From Fallopia convolvulus (Eukaryota > Streptophyta > Magnoliopsida > Caryophyllales > Polygonaceae): DNA of 64,000 nt. The stretch is from the NCBI GenBank assembly GCA_964016875.1, contig OZ024733.1:3081484-3145483 (forward strand), in the 5' to 3' direction. A model generated the notes under the pieces. It ran no database searches, was not told the DNA's origin, and was given only the letters and a program-made list of their open reading frames with translations. How positions within the stretch are numbered: position 1 is the first letter of the stretch; each line of letters starts with the position of its first letter. Position numbers and translations under genes: made by a program. Below, in pieces: positions 22,874 through 34,723 of the stretch.

Positions 22874-24293
22874 TCTACCCTAATACATTATAAAGCAGAA
22901 CCCAAGTCTGTTGTAAAATTTGCGCCACGTGGCATTTTTGAATAAATTAATGTGAAATTATATTTTAATAAATTTTGTAACAACTTATAGTATTCTTACT
23001 ATATATACTAAATAGATAACATGTTTATATAATTTTTTATGTATATAATTTTCTATCTATGGATTATGTATCAGTTTACTACAATAGATAACATATTTAT
23101 ATAATTTTTATATACATAAATTCCTATGAGATGATATTTTCCATATTAATTTAATATTTTTATCTCTTAACAAGATTTAGGGTCTTAATATATATTTTTA
23201 TCTTTTAACAAGGCTTGAGCTCCAAGTATAAAATTTATATCTATATAATGATATAATTTTAAATAATAAATTTTGTTATATTGATATATTTTTATTTTGA
23301 GAAAAAGATATAATTTTACGTTGATGACTAAGATTATATGTAAATGTCAAAAAAAATCGAATTTTAATTTAAATTGAGAAAAATAGATTTTCTTTATCTT
23401 TTTATGCGTTTATATTAAGATTTTTCTTAATTCAAAGTTTGATAAAAAAATATAAAAATTTACAAATCTTGATGAATACTTGCTTAAATTGAATTTTGAT
23501 AAAAAATTTACATTACATTTTTCTTAATTTCCTTTTTATTTTATTTATGTAAATATAGAATATTTTTTTTATCTAGCCCCACCTTACATTTAAATTTTTT
23601 TATCTCTATGTTTTTTTGTAATTTAATATATGATAGGTTGATTAATACATTGAATTTTGTAAATTTTCAAATACATTAATTTCCTTTATATTTTATTCTT
23701 TCGTTATGTAAATTTAGTATGCAAAACAACTTTATAGATGGATTGAATTTTGTAAAATAATACATAGATAATTTTCTCTATATTTTATCTCTTAAATCGA
23801 GGACAATGTTCTCTTATATACTAATCTTTATATTGTATTTTTCATATTTACAAACATTCTTATTATTATAGAGTAAAAAATAAGAACCCTAATATATAAT
23901 TTTAATAAATTAACTTAAAAAAATATTTTAATAAATTATATTATGCTTTGTAGATAACCTATCCTAATTATTATTATCTTTATAAAAAACCAAGTATTTT
24001 ATACATATTAGTGTCTAAAAAAAAAGAAAATACTATTTAAAAATATTCAATAAAAATTAAAATCAATATTTTAATAATTTCAATCTAAATTTGGACAAGA
24101 TCTCCACAAATAATGGAAAAATATTTAAAAATATATTCAATTAAAATATGGAGTACAATCTAAAAAAATAATTTGTCTATTGCATAATTTATTATGATAT
24201 TATATAAATATATTTAGTATTTTAAATTAATATTGTAAAATTGTATAGTTTTTTAGTAAAATTATCCCGTGAATATCACGGGACTTCAACTAG
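22874..24293 (+). mobile_element. Non-autonomous Helitron, 1.42 kb
   Basis: The left end reads A|TCTACCCTAATACATTATAA, a typical Helitron TC start after an A. The right end has a perfect hairpin, CCCGTG-AATAT-CACGGG (24266-24282), then ACTTCAA and CTAG, followed by T. An A|T target without duplication is the Helitron rule. The interior is extremely AT-rich with no coding sequence, so it would depend on a Rep/helicase from elsewhere. Confidence 0.85.
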
Positions 24294-24480
24294 TTAGTGA
24301 TTAATTCAATGTATTATCATACAACTATCCAAGATGCAATATTACTTTATATAGATGACAAACATTTTAAATTTGTCAGACTCAACATAGTAATAAATTA
24401 AGCCAAGACACCTAATAGTCAAATACAAACAAATAACCAAACAATTTTTAAGTTTTCCTTCTAGACAACCACAAAGACAT
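24294..24480. other. Short AT-rich spacer
   Basis: Nothing recognised. It shares a short stretch with 22785-22840. Confidence 0.4.
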
Positions 24481-25033
24481 CTAAAGTCCAAAGAAACCTA
24501 AAATGATACACACAATCAAGGGATAAGGATTAAATGGATAAAGGATAAAAACCATGCACATGAACATTAGGGCAATGTTGCACATTTTCCAACGTGTAAC
24601 AATTTGTATTGCCTTATCACGCTCCAAGGCATGCTCGATTGTACAAGTTGACAACTCATCGATGAGTTCAACCTGTTCATCTGTCTTCTGAACTTGTGCT
24701 TGAAGACACAGTTCCAACCTCGCCACATACCTCTCGACTTCATCGGCTCACTGCTTATGACGCATTGCTACTTTCTATAGACGCGTAAAGCATGGAAGTT
24801 GAGAAAATCGGTGCATTAGGTCTTCATCATCAATCCATATCTATTGAAAAAAATTGCAGTTAAACCCTAAACAATAGTTGGTCATATACTACATGAGGCA
24901 TGAGGAAAAGTTAAGTTAGTATCATGACCTCTTCATTATATAATTCATCATTAGTCTCAGACAAAATACCGTCTTCTTCACTCCAGGATCCCTGGGACAC
25001 TAGAGTTCCTATCCTTGCCATAATGAAAAGAAT
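24481..25033 (-). CDS. Hypothetical two-exon gene ending in a hydrophobic segment
   Basis: I do not recognise the family. On the minus strand a frame from ATG at 25021 (MARIGTLVSQGSWSEEDG) is acidic and ends at a possible donor near 24928. A second block from about 24842 reads acidic residues, then a helical stretch (LCLQAQVQKTDEQVELIDEL), then a hydrophobic segment of about 35 residues (IALMFMCMVFILYPFN and onward) up to TAG at 24481. Stops near 24778 and 24751 interrupt the second block, so it may be a pseudogene. A transposon-carried gene or a misread non-coding stretch are both possible. Confidence 0.25.
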
Positions 25034-25362
25034 ATTATACATTAACAACCATGAAATTGAATTTAGCTTCCAAAGTAGGTTTTCTATTACTTTGAGAATT
25101 CTTTTGCTCATGAATTGAATTGCCATATTATAAAGGTTTGTATCAACTGACAAGCATTTGACTTTAGCTTTCACTAAGAAAATGCCTCTCTCAAATTGTA
25201 ATTCAGTAAACTAGTCTTCACCAGAATTGATCTATTTGTATGCACACGAGTAATTCTGAATCAAAACAGGAGAATTCAATTCATGGATCTAAGAATTCAG
25301 AAGCATTACTCTTTACAACACACGACACACATATAAGTAGGAGAGACAAGCAACTATAGATA
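25034..25362. other. Spacer before the hAT element
   Basis: No gene supported. A short minus-strand frame overlaps its left part but has no recognisable motif. Confidence 0.4.
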
Positions 25363-25711
25363 GACATGGACCCGGGTCGGGCTGAGAAAATGGGAACTAG
25401 GCCCGCACAGGGGGTACTCGGGCTGGGCCCAAGGAACGCAACCCACACGGGTTGGGACGGGCTGGGGGTTCGGTGGGTCGAGCCGGGCGGGCCGGTTGTA
25501 TGTGGGCTTGTCGGGCCGGGTCAGACCAGGCGGGCCGGTCAGAATGCGTTTAAAAAACAAAAGGGGGGGGGGAATAAGGGTCGGAATTGCTTGAAATTAT
25601 TAAAAATTTGATAAATAATTATTAAAGTTTGAATAATTAAGATGTCTATGTATCTCGAAAGAATCAAATGCCATGTAGTTCTTTACTTACCTTAACTTAC
25701 CTTGTTGTTGC

Positions 25712-28041
25712 TCATTCGTCAAGGTCTTCGGGGGATTCTTCGTCATTTGCATCGTTCCCACCACTTCCGGCGTTGGAAGAGTAGTTAGTGGTCATCCCTT
25801 TTACATCGTCCTCATGCTCGAATTTTATTGCACGCATCTCGTACTCTTCTTGCGTCCTTTCCTCGGCACGATCCCAATCCTTCGTGCATATCAATGTCTT
25901 GAAGGTTTGTGGATCAAGTCAGCATCTCTTCTCCGAAATTACTCTTCGACCTGCGCTAAAAATAGACTCAGACGCAATGTTAGACGCATGTATATCTAAT
26001 ACATCCCTAGCTATTTTAGCAAGTACAAGATATTGGTCGCAATGGTTTCTCCACCACTGAAGGATATCACATCCATCGGGGAATTGATGTTCAGTGGTCA
26101 AGACATCCATAATAATAGATCTTGTAGGTGCAATAGAACCAGAACTAGAAGATGTTCGGGGTTTTTTGAAAATCAAAGATGCAATTTTGCTACTAGAAGA
26201 AGTAGAAGATGAAGAGGGTCGAGTAGTAGATGTAGGTGGAATATTTAGTTTTTCTTCATATTTATCATAATAACTTGATTAATTTTGCAATTGCGAAGTC
26301 AATATCAGCATGCCAATCATAATCAACATCTGTAAGGCCCAAAGTGCCATAATAAAAATCAAACATATTTTCCAAACCTAGCTTCTTCACAGTAGGATCT
26401 AATAATGCAACAATACAATATATAACAAGAAACTTTTTAAAATAAGATAACCATTTTGTTCGCGTGTTTTCAATTATGTTACCTAATGATGGTTGTTTTA
26501 CTTGCATATCTTTCATAGCATATGTGATATTGCAACATTGAAAAATAACTAAATGGACGTTAGGCGTATAAACTTGTGAAAAAATCAGTGTTGCATCCTT
26601 ACAAGTTTTTAGAAGCTCACATATTTGTGTCGCGATCCCCCATTGCTCCTCGGAAATAAATCCAGGAGTACCATTCGGACTTCTATGCTGCTCAGCATAT
26701 AAAGTGGTTATTACATTTTTATAAGTACAAGCAGGTTGTAACATATCAAAAGTGGAGTTCCAACGAGTTGGTGTATCCATACTCCATTTCCTAGGAAATA
26801 ATCCTTGTTCCTGACACAAGATCTTATAGCGACGTTTTGCGGTACCGATGAACCTAGGCCATATAATGCAATCTCTAATCGGTCCAATCAAATCATGAAG
26901 ATCTTTGCATGCTTCTTGAACAGATAAGTTAATAATATGCACATCACACCAAATATGATAAAGATCTCCATTTAACAAAAGAGGCACATGTCTTTTAAAA
27001 AAATCAATAGTATTAGCAGAGGCATTGTCGAAGGAAAGTGAAAACACTTTTGCAAACAAATTAAATTCATTAAGAATACTAACAATATGATCATATATAT
27101 TAGCCCCAGTGTGACTTTCAAACATAAGTTCAAAACCAATGACACGTTTTTGCAACATCCAATTATCATCATTCTAGTGGACAGTAACAAAGATATATGA
27201 ATCACCTACTCTAGAACTCCAAATATCACTTGTAATACACACGGCCATCATATTGCTCAAAAATTATACCAATTTAGATTTAGCCATTTGATATTGTTGC
27301 ACTCATCTACGTTTTAAGGTCTTACGACCAATTTGTTGATAAGCCGGTTGCAAAGATAATTTAGCAAACTTTTGAAAATCATAGTCTTCTCCAAAAGTGA
27401 ATGGTTTTTCAGATTTTGTAATATATTCAGCCATGCCATCAATCATTTTATCTCTATTGTAAGAGAATAAGTTACCTCCGGGTTGAGAGGAGGCAACCCC
27501 GCCTATTTGGGTTTGAATTCCGCTGCTTGAACCACCTTGGGGGGCCATCAGTTCGGGATGCACCCTGCTCAAGTGCCTAGTCAACGTTCCCGTTCCGCCA
27601 TTCTTGGTGAATTTGTAAGAGTGACATGTTCTAACCCCCATCGCCTTACAAATTTGTCACGCACAAGTAGAATGCCCGAGGTTGTTTGTATCTTCGATTT
27701 TGTCGAAGTATTTCCAAACAATGGAGATCTCTTTTTTCTTAGTCGAGGAGCTTCCCGCCTCTTGTGTAACACTTGTTTGAGATGGGATTGTTTGAGATGG
27801 GATGAATCCTACAAAATAAAATTTTCAAATATTTTAGTTTATACTAATTATTTATATTATAAACGAAATAACAAATTATTTATATTATAAACGAAATAAC
27901 AAAGTATTTATATTATAAACGAAATAACAAATTATTTATATTATAAATGAAATAACAAATTACTTACCGGGTTTATCTTCCATTTGAGCCCTTTCATGCG
28001 CCGCCAAACGATCAAATTCCTCTTGGCTAGTGAAACCCATA
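25712..28041 (-). pseudogene. hAT transposase with BED zinc finger, decayed
   Basis: A first exon starts at ATG 28041 (MGFTSQEEFDRLAAHERAQ) and ends at a GTAAGT donor near 27967. Exon 2 starts after TTTTGTAG at 27808. A BED zinc finger follows (WKYFDKIED, C-C pair, NGGTGTLTRHLSRVHP; about 27730-27555). The central hAT region is at 27158-26265 (FSLSFDNASANT, CDVHIINLSVQEA, DTPTRWNSTFDML). The C-terminal dimerisation domain is at about 26080-25930 (WWRNHCDQY, ARDVLDI, ASESIFSAGRRVI). Stops include a TGA inside the BED finger, stops between 27303 and 27158, and a TGA after 25919. An acidic tail ends at 25712. Confidence 0.85.
27830..27962. repeat. Tandem repeat in the hAT intron, unit about 28 bp
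   Basis: Four near-identical copies of a unit containing ATTATAAACGAAATAACAAA lie head to tail inside the first intron, just before the splice donor. Confidence 0.85.
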
Positions 28042-28554
28042 TTACCAATACCTTGTCCCTCCACTTTTTTTATAAAAAGGGAATAAAATTAAATCCGAAA
28101 TGTAAATAAATAAGCTAAACTTGGTTTTGAAAATTAAGACTTTTTTGTTTTTTTGAAATACTAAATAGACTAAGAATAAGCAAGAGATTAAGATATTTTA
28201 TGTTTTTTTATAAAAGCAGAAGACAATTAAATCCGAAATGCAAAGAAATAAGCTAAACTTGTTTATGAAAATTAAGACTTTTTTTTTGAAGGAGTATAAA
28301 GAGATTAAGAAAAATCAAAGCAAAGCAAGTACAATAAGATTGAGATTAACACAATAACACACTTTTTAGATTGTAGTGGAATAAGCAAGTATGAGATATT
28401 GAGAGAGTTGAGAACATTGTGTGAAGAAAAATGTTTAAGATTGAGTGGTATTTATAGAAGAATAGAATAGAAGGGTAGAATATTTTTTTTTATCAAACTA
28501 GCCGTTGGCTAATTTTTTTTTTAATGGGGCCTTCCCTTTGTCCGCTAGACATAT

Positions 28555-29825
28555 TGTAGGATTGTTAGTACTTAAACGAGTCAGCGACTCATGCAAAGTC
28601 GTCGACTTTGAGTTATAAAGCAACATAATAAACTTAACAGGAAAGATGTTACCAAATAGTAAATGACAAGCGATGTATAGTGGAAAACCACTCTCTTCCA
28701 AGCTTCTCACTTGGTCGGATTTCAAGAGTCCTTAGACTTGCTCTATTGATTTCTTGAGTGTTACAAAGCTGTCCCGTGTACAAGGATGAATCCACACCAT
28801 TGAACCACGCTCTACCTTTGCACTCACACTCTCAATCTCACGCTATGCATAAGAACACCCGACCACAACACTTGCACGGATCTCACTCACAAGTCCACTC
28901 TTTCTTTCTAATAAGATAACAAATTATGCTCTAAAGTCTTCTTACCTTCTATCCTAAATACTAAGGTATTTAAGCTAGGGTAAGAGAGATCTCGTGTATA
29001 TCAAATCCCATTCAATTAGGGATGTGACACACACTCAATCTTTACATATCTTTCCTAATACAATAAAAATATTCTAGGAGTATCAAATTGTCTTCCTATG
29101 ATTTTAGCACTCTTTTGATGATATTCTCCTAAAATAAAACGCCCCAACTGTCTACAATACACGCACACGATCTGTGCAATCCTTCTTTAAATAGATTTCC
29201 TGCCAGCTGGTCATGTCAATGACTTTGCCGAGTCGCCGACTCGACTTGCAACTTCGAAGTAATTGACTTCTTGGAACAATAAAAACTCTAAATCTTCTAA
29301 CACATATAAATAGATTTTCTAAGCGAAAGTTCCTTAGAGCCCAAAGGAAGATAGATGGCCAACCCTAGAAGGGTATTTGGGTCTTTCTCCTTACTTCGAA
29401 GAACTTATAATAATAAGAAAGCATCTATCCTAAGTTTCCTTATCATTTAAATCAATTAGATAACTAAATTGACTTAAAGGATAAGAAAACTAAAAACTAA
29501 TCCTGAAACTCAAAAGATATAATAATAATAACCAAGATATTTTAGCCACTAACATTAAGCCTATGGCCGAAAATATCATCATTATTGTTTCTAGATAAAG
29601 ATAGAATTGAAACTAAAGATAAGATTCCCGTAAGACTTGAACAACTCTCAATAAAATACATTTTTCGCCTCTTTGCTGTTGGATTCTGGATTTGATGTAA
29701 ACTACAAAGTTGTAGATCATTTTACTGAGCATTGTTTTCCATTTGACAAGCTTCTTAACTTTTTGAACGTTCATGCCTTGATTCTCTTTCTTGGTGGCCT
29801 TGGAGGTCATTGATGGACACCTTCA
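28555..29825 (-). mobile_element. Solo LTR, TSD ACATAT
   Basis: The insertion begins TGTAGGATTG and ends GGACACCTTCA, with the 6-bp duplication ACATAT at 28549-28554 and 29826-29831. No coding sequence is supported. Palindromes GAGTCAGCGACTC (28578-28590), AAAGTCGTCGACTTT (28595-28609) and GAGTCGCCGACTC (29230-29242) are present. A minus-strand GCTTAAATACC near 28968 may be the TATA box, which suggests minus orientation. Orientation and family are uncertain. Confidence 0.7.
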
Positions 29826-29831
29826 ACATAT

Positions 29832-29985
29832 AATATCAAGTCCTTAAAGTTATTCTTGAACTTAATGCCCGAGACCTTGGAAAAGGTCTTGGTCTTGGCC
29901 TTTGAGACACCTTCTTTGCAACCTTTTTCTTCATGGTCCTTTGATTGCTATCACTCATGCACCACGTCATCATGTCTCATTCAAC
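29832..29985. other. Target sequence right of the solo LTR
   Basis: On the minus strand it has a short lysine-rich frame, but no recognisable domain. It may be a remnant of an older repeat. Confidence 0.3.
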
Positions 29986-31236
29986 AAGGGCACAATTGGT
30001 TAATCAGAGTTTCGGTTAACCGGTACTTTGGTTATTAAATTTCAATAATCATATGTTTAATTGTTGGTTAATCACTAACGGTGAACCGCAAAATTCGGTA
30101 CGGTTAATCGGTTAACCGACTTTTAAAAGAAAATATAATTTTTTATTAAAAATTATATTTTTAATATAAAAAATTCTTTATTTTTCAATAAAATAAACTT
30201 AAAATTTAAATTAAATACAATCACTTATACATCTACTTCATGAAATACATTACATGCTTATAATGATAAACCTATCATGTTCATAAACCCAAAATAAAAA
30301 AAAAAATCTAATTCAAAACAATGTGTCTAAATATTAAAATACATATAATGTTCATAAACTCAAAATAAGCCTCAAAACAAAACATCCAAATAATAAAATA
30401 CAACTGATGTTCATAAATATAAAATAAGAATAAATATTAATCACAAATTAATCAAATATTAAAATACATTATCAAAGACTCGTGCATTCAACAAGTGAAA
30501 TAGATTCATCAATTACTACCAAAGGAGTACCAAACAAATTTTTTCATACTAATAATTTTAATGTAGAAAACACAATAGATTTAGTAAATTATATACTAAA
30601 AGATCCATCATAAATATTAACTCCAGTTAGAATATTACTGATTTCATACTAAGAAGAAACATACCTATAGAACCAAGATTAATCAAAGTCAAATGGAATA
30701 AACTAAGTTGTGTGTCGGCGAGAATGGAAAGAGGTAAATCCAAGGTTGAAGGGGTTGATAAGCCGAAGAGAATGGAAGAAGAAAGTGATAAAGAAGGGAA
30801 ATTAGCAGTATGAGGCGGCATATTTGTCTAAGTGACTAAAGACAAGGTTAACTAAGAAGCATTAATCGACTGACAAAGTAGCAATGTGTAAACTAATAAG
30901 TAAAAATTAGGTTTTGCAAGTAAGGAAAAAAACAGAAATACAAAATATAAAGGAAAGTTTTAATCTTGTATTTGTTACTTTGTTGTTTATTAAAATACAT
31001 TTATTATCCACTAGAACTAATTAGATATATAGTTCTCTTTCTAAAAACATATAATATATAGTAATAATAGTATCTGTTTATCGGTTAATCACCCGTGAAA
31101 ATATTGATAATTGTATCAGTATCGATAAATTGTTAAAAGTATCAGTTGGTTAATCATAATTGAATAAATTTTTTCGATACGGTTAACCGGAAAAAGTGAT
31201 CTATTTTTCGGTTACGGTTTTTTTTGCCTAGTCCTA
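29986..31236. mobile_element. Candidate non-autonomous hAT element with CGGTTAACCG subterminal words
   Basis: Both ends are dense in GGTTAACCG and GGTTAATC words in both orientations (30000-30125 and 31080-31220). The right end reads …TTTTTTTGCCTAGTCCTA, the complement of a TAGGACTAGGCAAAA start that is typical of plant hAT elements. The interior is AT-rich and non-coding. The left terminus is only loosely similar and I found no clean 8-bp duplication. Confidence 0.5.
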
Positions 31237-33971
31237 CATATTATGATGGAAGATTAAAAAAATAAGGATCTTTAATCCGGTTGTAGTGATTTCAGATTTC
31301 ATGCCACATCGACGCGTAATATCACACACCAGAAGATGACTTCAAATACATAGGTATTTCATACTCAAAAATGGGAATTTGGTTAGCTTGTAACGAATAG
31401 TCACGCTAGCCTAAGACATGAGGTCACAACAACCCGTGGCATCAATTAACGCCATACAGTAGCGTAAAACCACTCCTCAGTCCTCTAAAACATTGGTGTG
31501 TGTCGTTCCTCCATCGTCATCCTCTTCCACATTTTTTCATTTAAGAGCTTCGTTTCGATCTAGTGACAAAACTTTTACAAGTCTATCTTCATTCCATTAA
31601 GAAACAAGATTACTTAACAACTATGAAACGAACTAATAGATAACTTTGACAACTAGATAATTTTTAATATATAAAATCTTGGTAAAAATGAGGTTATCTA
31701 AGATTACTTAATAGCTAAGCAATCCCGTCACGAATTTCGAGAAACTTTAAAATATCAAAATATTCCCGAATATTACATTCTACCCCCTTAAAGAAAGTTT
31801 CGCTTCGAAACTTCTAGGAATATACTATAAAAAAATCCACAACGCTTCTTGAGGTCTTACACACAAGTCAAACAACATGTAAATCATATTATCAGTACAC
31901 AACAAGAAACAATCAAACAAGTTAAGCACGTAAAGCCAAGTCACACAAAGCACATAATTAATTACCATGCATCCATAAGGCTCTCACTTCTTCTTCTTAC
32001 CAAGGCCATATCATATTTTGTTAAGCCATTCTTGCAAACACTCACTAATTATTCTAATTAAATCTATACATCATCACATTTAACAACAAACAAGGAGATG
32101 CTCGAGGGCTTCATTCCAAGAGGAGGTGGGGTCTCGACGTGTCTTTCTACCCAACAATGCATAATGCTTCCCATTAGAAAACATTGGAAGTTGAAAACAT
32201 CGGCCAATTTTTTTTTTCAAAGTTGGACCACGCATACTTTCCTTTGTGCTTCTAGGAATATGCTTCTTTTTAGAGTTTAGCCATAATCATTGCTTAGAAT
32301 GATATAAAATAATATTTGAATCCATCAAGGGAAGAAGAATGAAAAAGGAAGGGGAAGAGAGAATGTGAAAGAATTGCACACCTTGTATAATTAATTACAC
32401 ACCTTGAACCCTAAACCTTATCCCTCCACTCTAAATACAAATTCTTAACCACTAAAGCCAAAACCCAAAACCCTAATCCAAAAAACATAAATCTTTGTTA
32501 GAGAATGTGAAAGAATGAAAGCATGAATGCATTTGGTTATGGATTGCAAACCCGGAACTCGTCTCTCTTGTTCAAACTCAGGTTTCTCTCAATCCGTGAA
32601 TCCAATCCTAAAATTGAAACCATATTCGGACTCCTCACGAAACAAACTTTGAAAATTCCATGCACCCATTAACTTTATCACTAGTCAAACTTATCAAAAA
32701 ACCCGATCGAAACCGTCGAAGCTACCTAGCAAAAACGCAATATACATTTTTGTTTTCTTCCAATTCGAGACCTTTTTGTTTCGAATTTCATAAATCCAAG
32801 GCCTCCATTGTGTTTCTCACACTCAAAATATGTGAAATAGACTCTTGAATCATCCAATTCCATCCACAAACCATCCTGAAATCACTCTCAAAATCAAACT
32901 CAAATCGTTCCCCTATTAACGACATGCTTATGTAATTGGGCTCGTTCTCTCTCCATAGACAACAGAAATTTCCCAACTTTATATCATTAGAAAGCTCTCA
33001 ACCTTATGGATCCAATGCCACTGTTCTCATATAAAACGGATTCTATTCGAGCCTGAACGAAATGATCGAATCCGACTAACCTGCGCAGCAAAGAACAGAG
33101 CACGACTAGCTCAGTGTTTTGGAAATTTCTCCTTCTTCCGTCAATACTTTTCGATGTTTCAAGCTCCATTAGTTACGTCTCGAAGTCTCGATTCTAACTC
33201 TATTGGCCCCACTCTATGTCATGGACCGTAGCTTCCTCGGCAAGCAAAAAACTGAGGTGTGGTATGCAGCCCATGAACAGTAACCTACACCAAGGTTGAA
33301 GATGACTTTTCGTCTCGGTTCCGTCCCGTTCGATATATTTTCAACTCAATTTATTTATTAAAATTATTTAATAAATTTATTGATTATATTTATTAAGTGA
33401 ACACATATTCCAGAAATACACACTAAAGAATCATGAAATCACACTCAAGGTGTCATGGTAGTCGTAACATGTGACCCCGGGTTCCAACTCTCAATCATGA
33501 CTCGCAAGTCTATCATGCAACTCTTCAATAAATGCGGTGTGCATTCTCTTGTTAGCGATCTTAGTTTGAATTCAAATTGTCAATGTCGTTTTCCAAAGTT
33601 ATTTTTTTATTTGTTTGGAAAAAATTTTCCAACCATATATTATGAGATATCCTATCAAATACGCATTTAAAAATTTTGACTTTTATTTGGTGTATCTACT
33701 AACAAATTGTCAATTAATTAACTTATTTGATTTTTTTTATCCTTGTATATATCCTTGTTTAGATAATTTTTACGTAAGCATTCAATCAACTCTACATATT
33801 TATAATGATGTCGTTTACTAAAATCATAAATGTTACAAACCATAGAAATTCTAATTGACAATGGTCATTACTATGTTCGCAATCCATAGCCAAATGCATT
33901 CATGTTCTCATTCTTTCGCATTCTCTAACAAGGATTTATGTTTTATGGATTAGGGTTTAGAGTTTAGGATC
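31237..33971. repeat. Unassigned repeat DNA, probably old LTR sequence
   Basis: No coding region is supported. The stretch near 31770-31815 (TTCTACCCCCTTAAAGAAAG) resembles text near the LTR of Ty3 chromoviruses in inverse orientation. This assignment is weak. It contains the inverted repeat listed separately. Confidence 0.35.
32468..33958. repeat. Inverted repeat, two 84-bp arms about 1.3 kb apart
   Basis: The left arm (32468-32551) and the right arm (33875-33958) match as inverted copies with about 8 differences, including TTGTTAGAGAATG and CATGAATGCATTTGG. The right arm ends about 14 bp before the Sirevirus LTR. This may be a TIR element of about 1.5 kb with no coding sequence, or a foldback of two insertions. 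Confidence 0.65.
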
Positions 33972-34723
33972 TGTTGAGTCGGTGTTAGGAACTCACGTTC
34001 ATTAACACTGGAACAACATCCACAGTTTTGATAATGACAAATACCATGGGAACTATCGCCAATCACCAAGTATTTCAGCATAACAGGTTACGCGTCGCAA
34101 AGCATAGATTAACAAGTTCCCACATCATTGGAACTAATGCAACGATGAAAAAGACGGCGACCAACCTTAGAAGAGAATAGAGTTCCCACACGATGTGAAC
34201 TGAATAAGAGGAACAAGAATCCCTTAGAAGTCAAGAAGAGTTCCCTTGAGAAGGGAACCGAGAAGACGAGAGTTCCCTTTAGATGGGAACTGGCGCATGC
34301 ATGAAAGCGACATTTCAGCGCACTTTCAAGGATCCTGTTTGTTCCGGACACAGAGGCGTCTCAAACCTTCAGAGCCTCAGCAGAAAGAAGACGACCATCT
34401 AACGACCCAGATTGGTTCAAGAGTTGACAATTCCAAATTCAAATCAAGTCACATGTCAATCTTTTGGAATCATACTTGGAGAGCAAGACAAAAAGGGTAT
34501 TTAGGACAAATACCTCAAGTGGATAAGGTTTCTCATCGCACCTATTTAAACCCTTCAACAATCACCTTGCTGCTCACTTTTTCCAATTCATAAACTCTAA
34601 ACTCAGAAAAAAGAAGAGCTGAAGAGCATCTTGAGTGAGAGTCATCAAGCTGGTGAAAAATCCCCGACGACGAGCTAATCTCGACGACGATGTAGGAGAA
34701 AGAGCGAGTTCCTAGGTCTAGGG
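33972..34723 (+). repeat. Sirevirus-like 5' LTR, piece 1
   Basis: It contains repeated GTTCCC/GGGAAC words and a TATA-like CCTATTTAAACCC near 34540. The left edge is inferred; the right edge is set by the TSD TAGGG (34719-34723). Confidence 0.6.

Larger units (their letters stand above)
25363..28554 (-). mobile_element. hAT transposon (Ac/RICESLEEPER-type), left end present, right end not found
   Basis: The likely left terminus is TAGACATGGACCCGGGTCGG near 25363. It is followed by about 200 bp of GC-rich subterminal words (GGGCCGGG types, 25366-25545), as in many plant hAT elements. The minus-strand transposase pseudogene occupies 25712-28041. An AGCCGTTGGCT motif with T-runs near 28500 resembles sequence upstream of hAT transposases. 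The solo LTR at 28555 follows, and no inverted right terminus was found. Confidence 0.7.

Noticed and set aside
29613..29810. Lysine-rich 65-codon minus-strand gene
   Set aside because: It lies inside the solo LTR and has no domain or supporting signals.
32400..32480. CCCTAAA-like text suggesting telomere repeats
   Set aside because: Only a few scattered, imperfect copies, no array.
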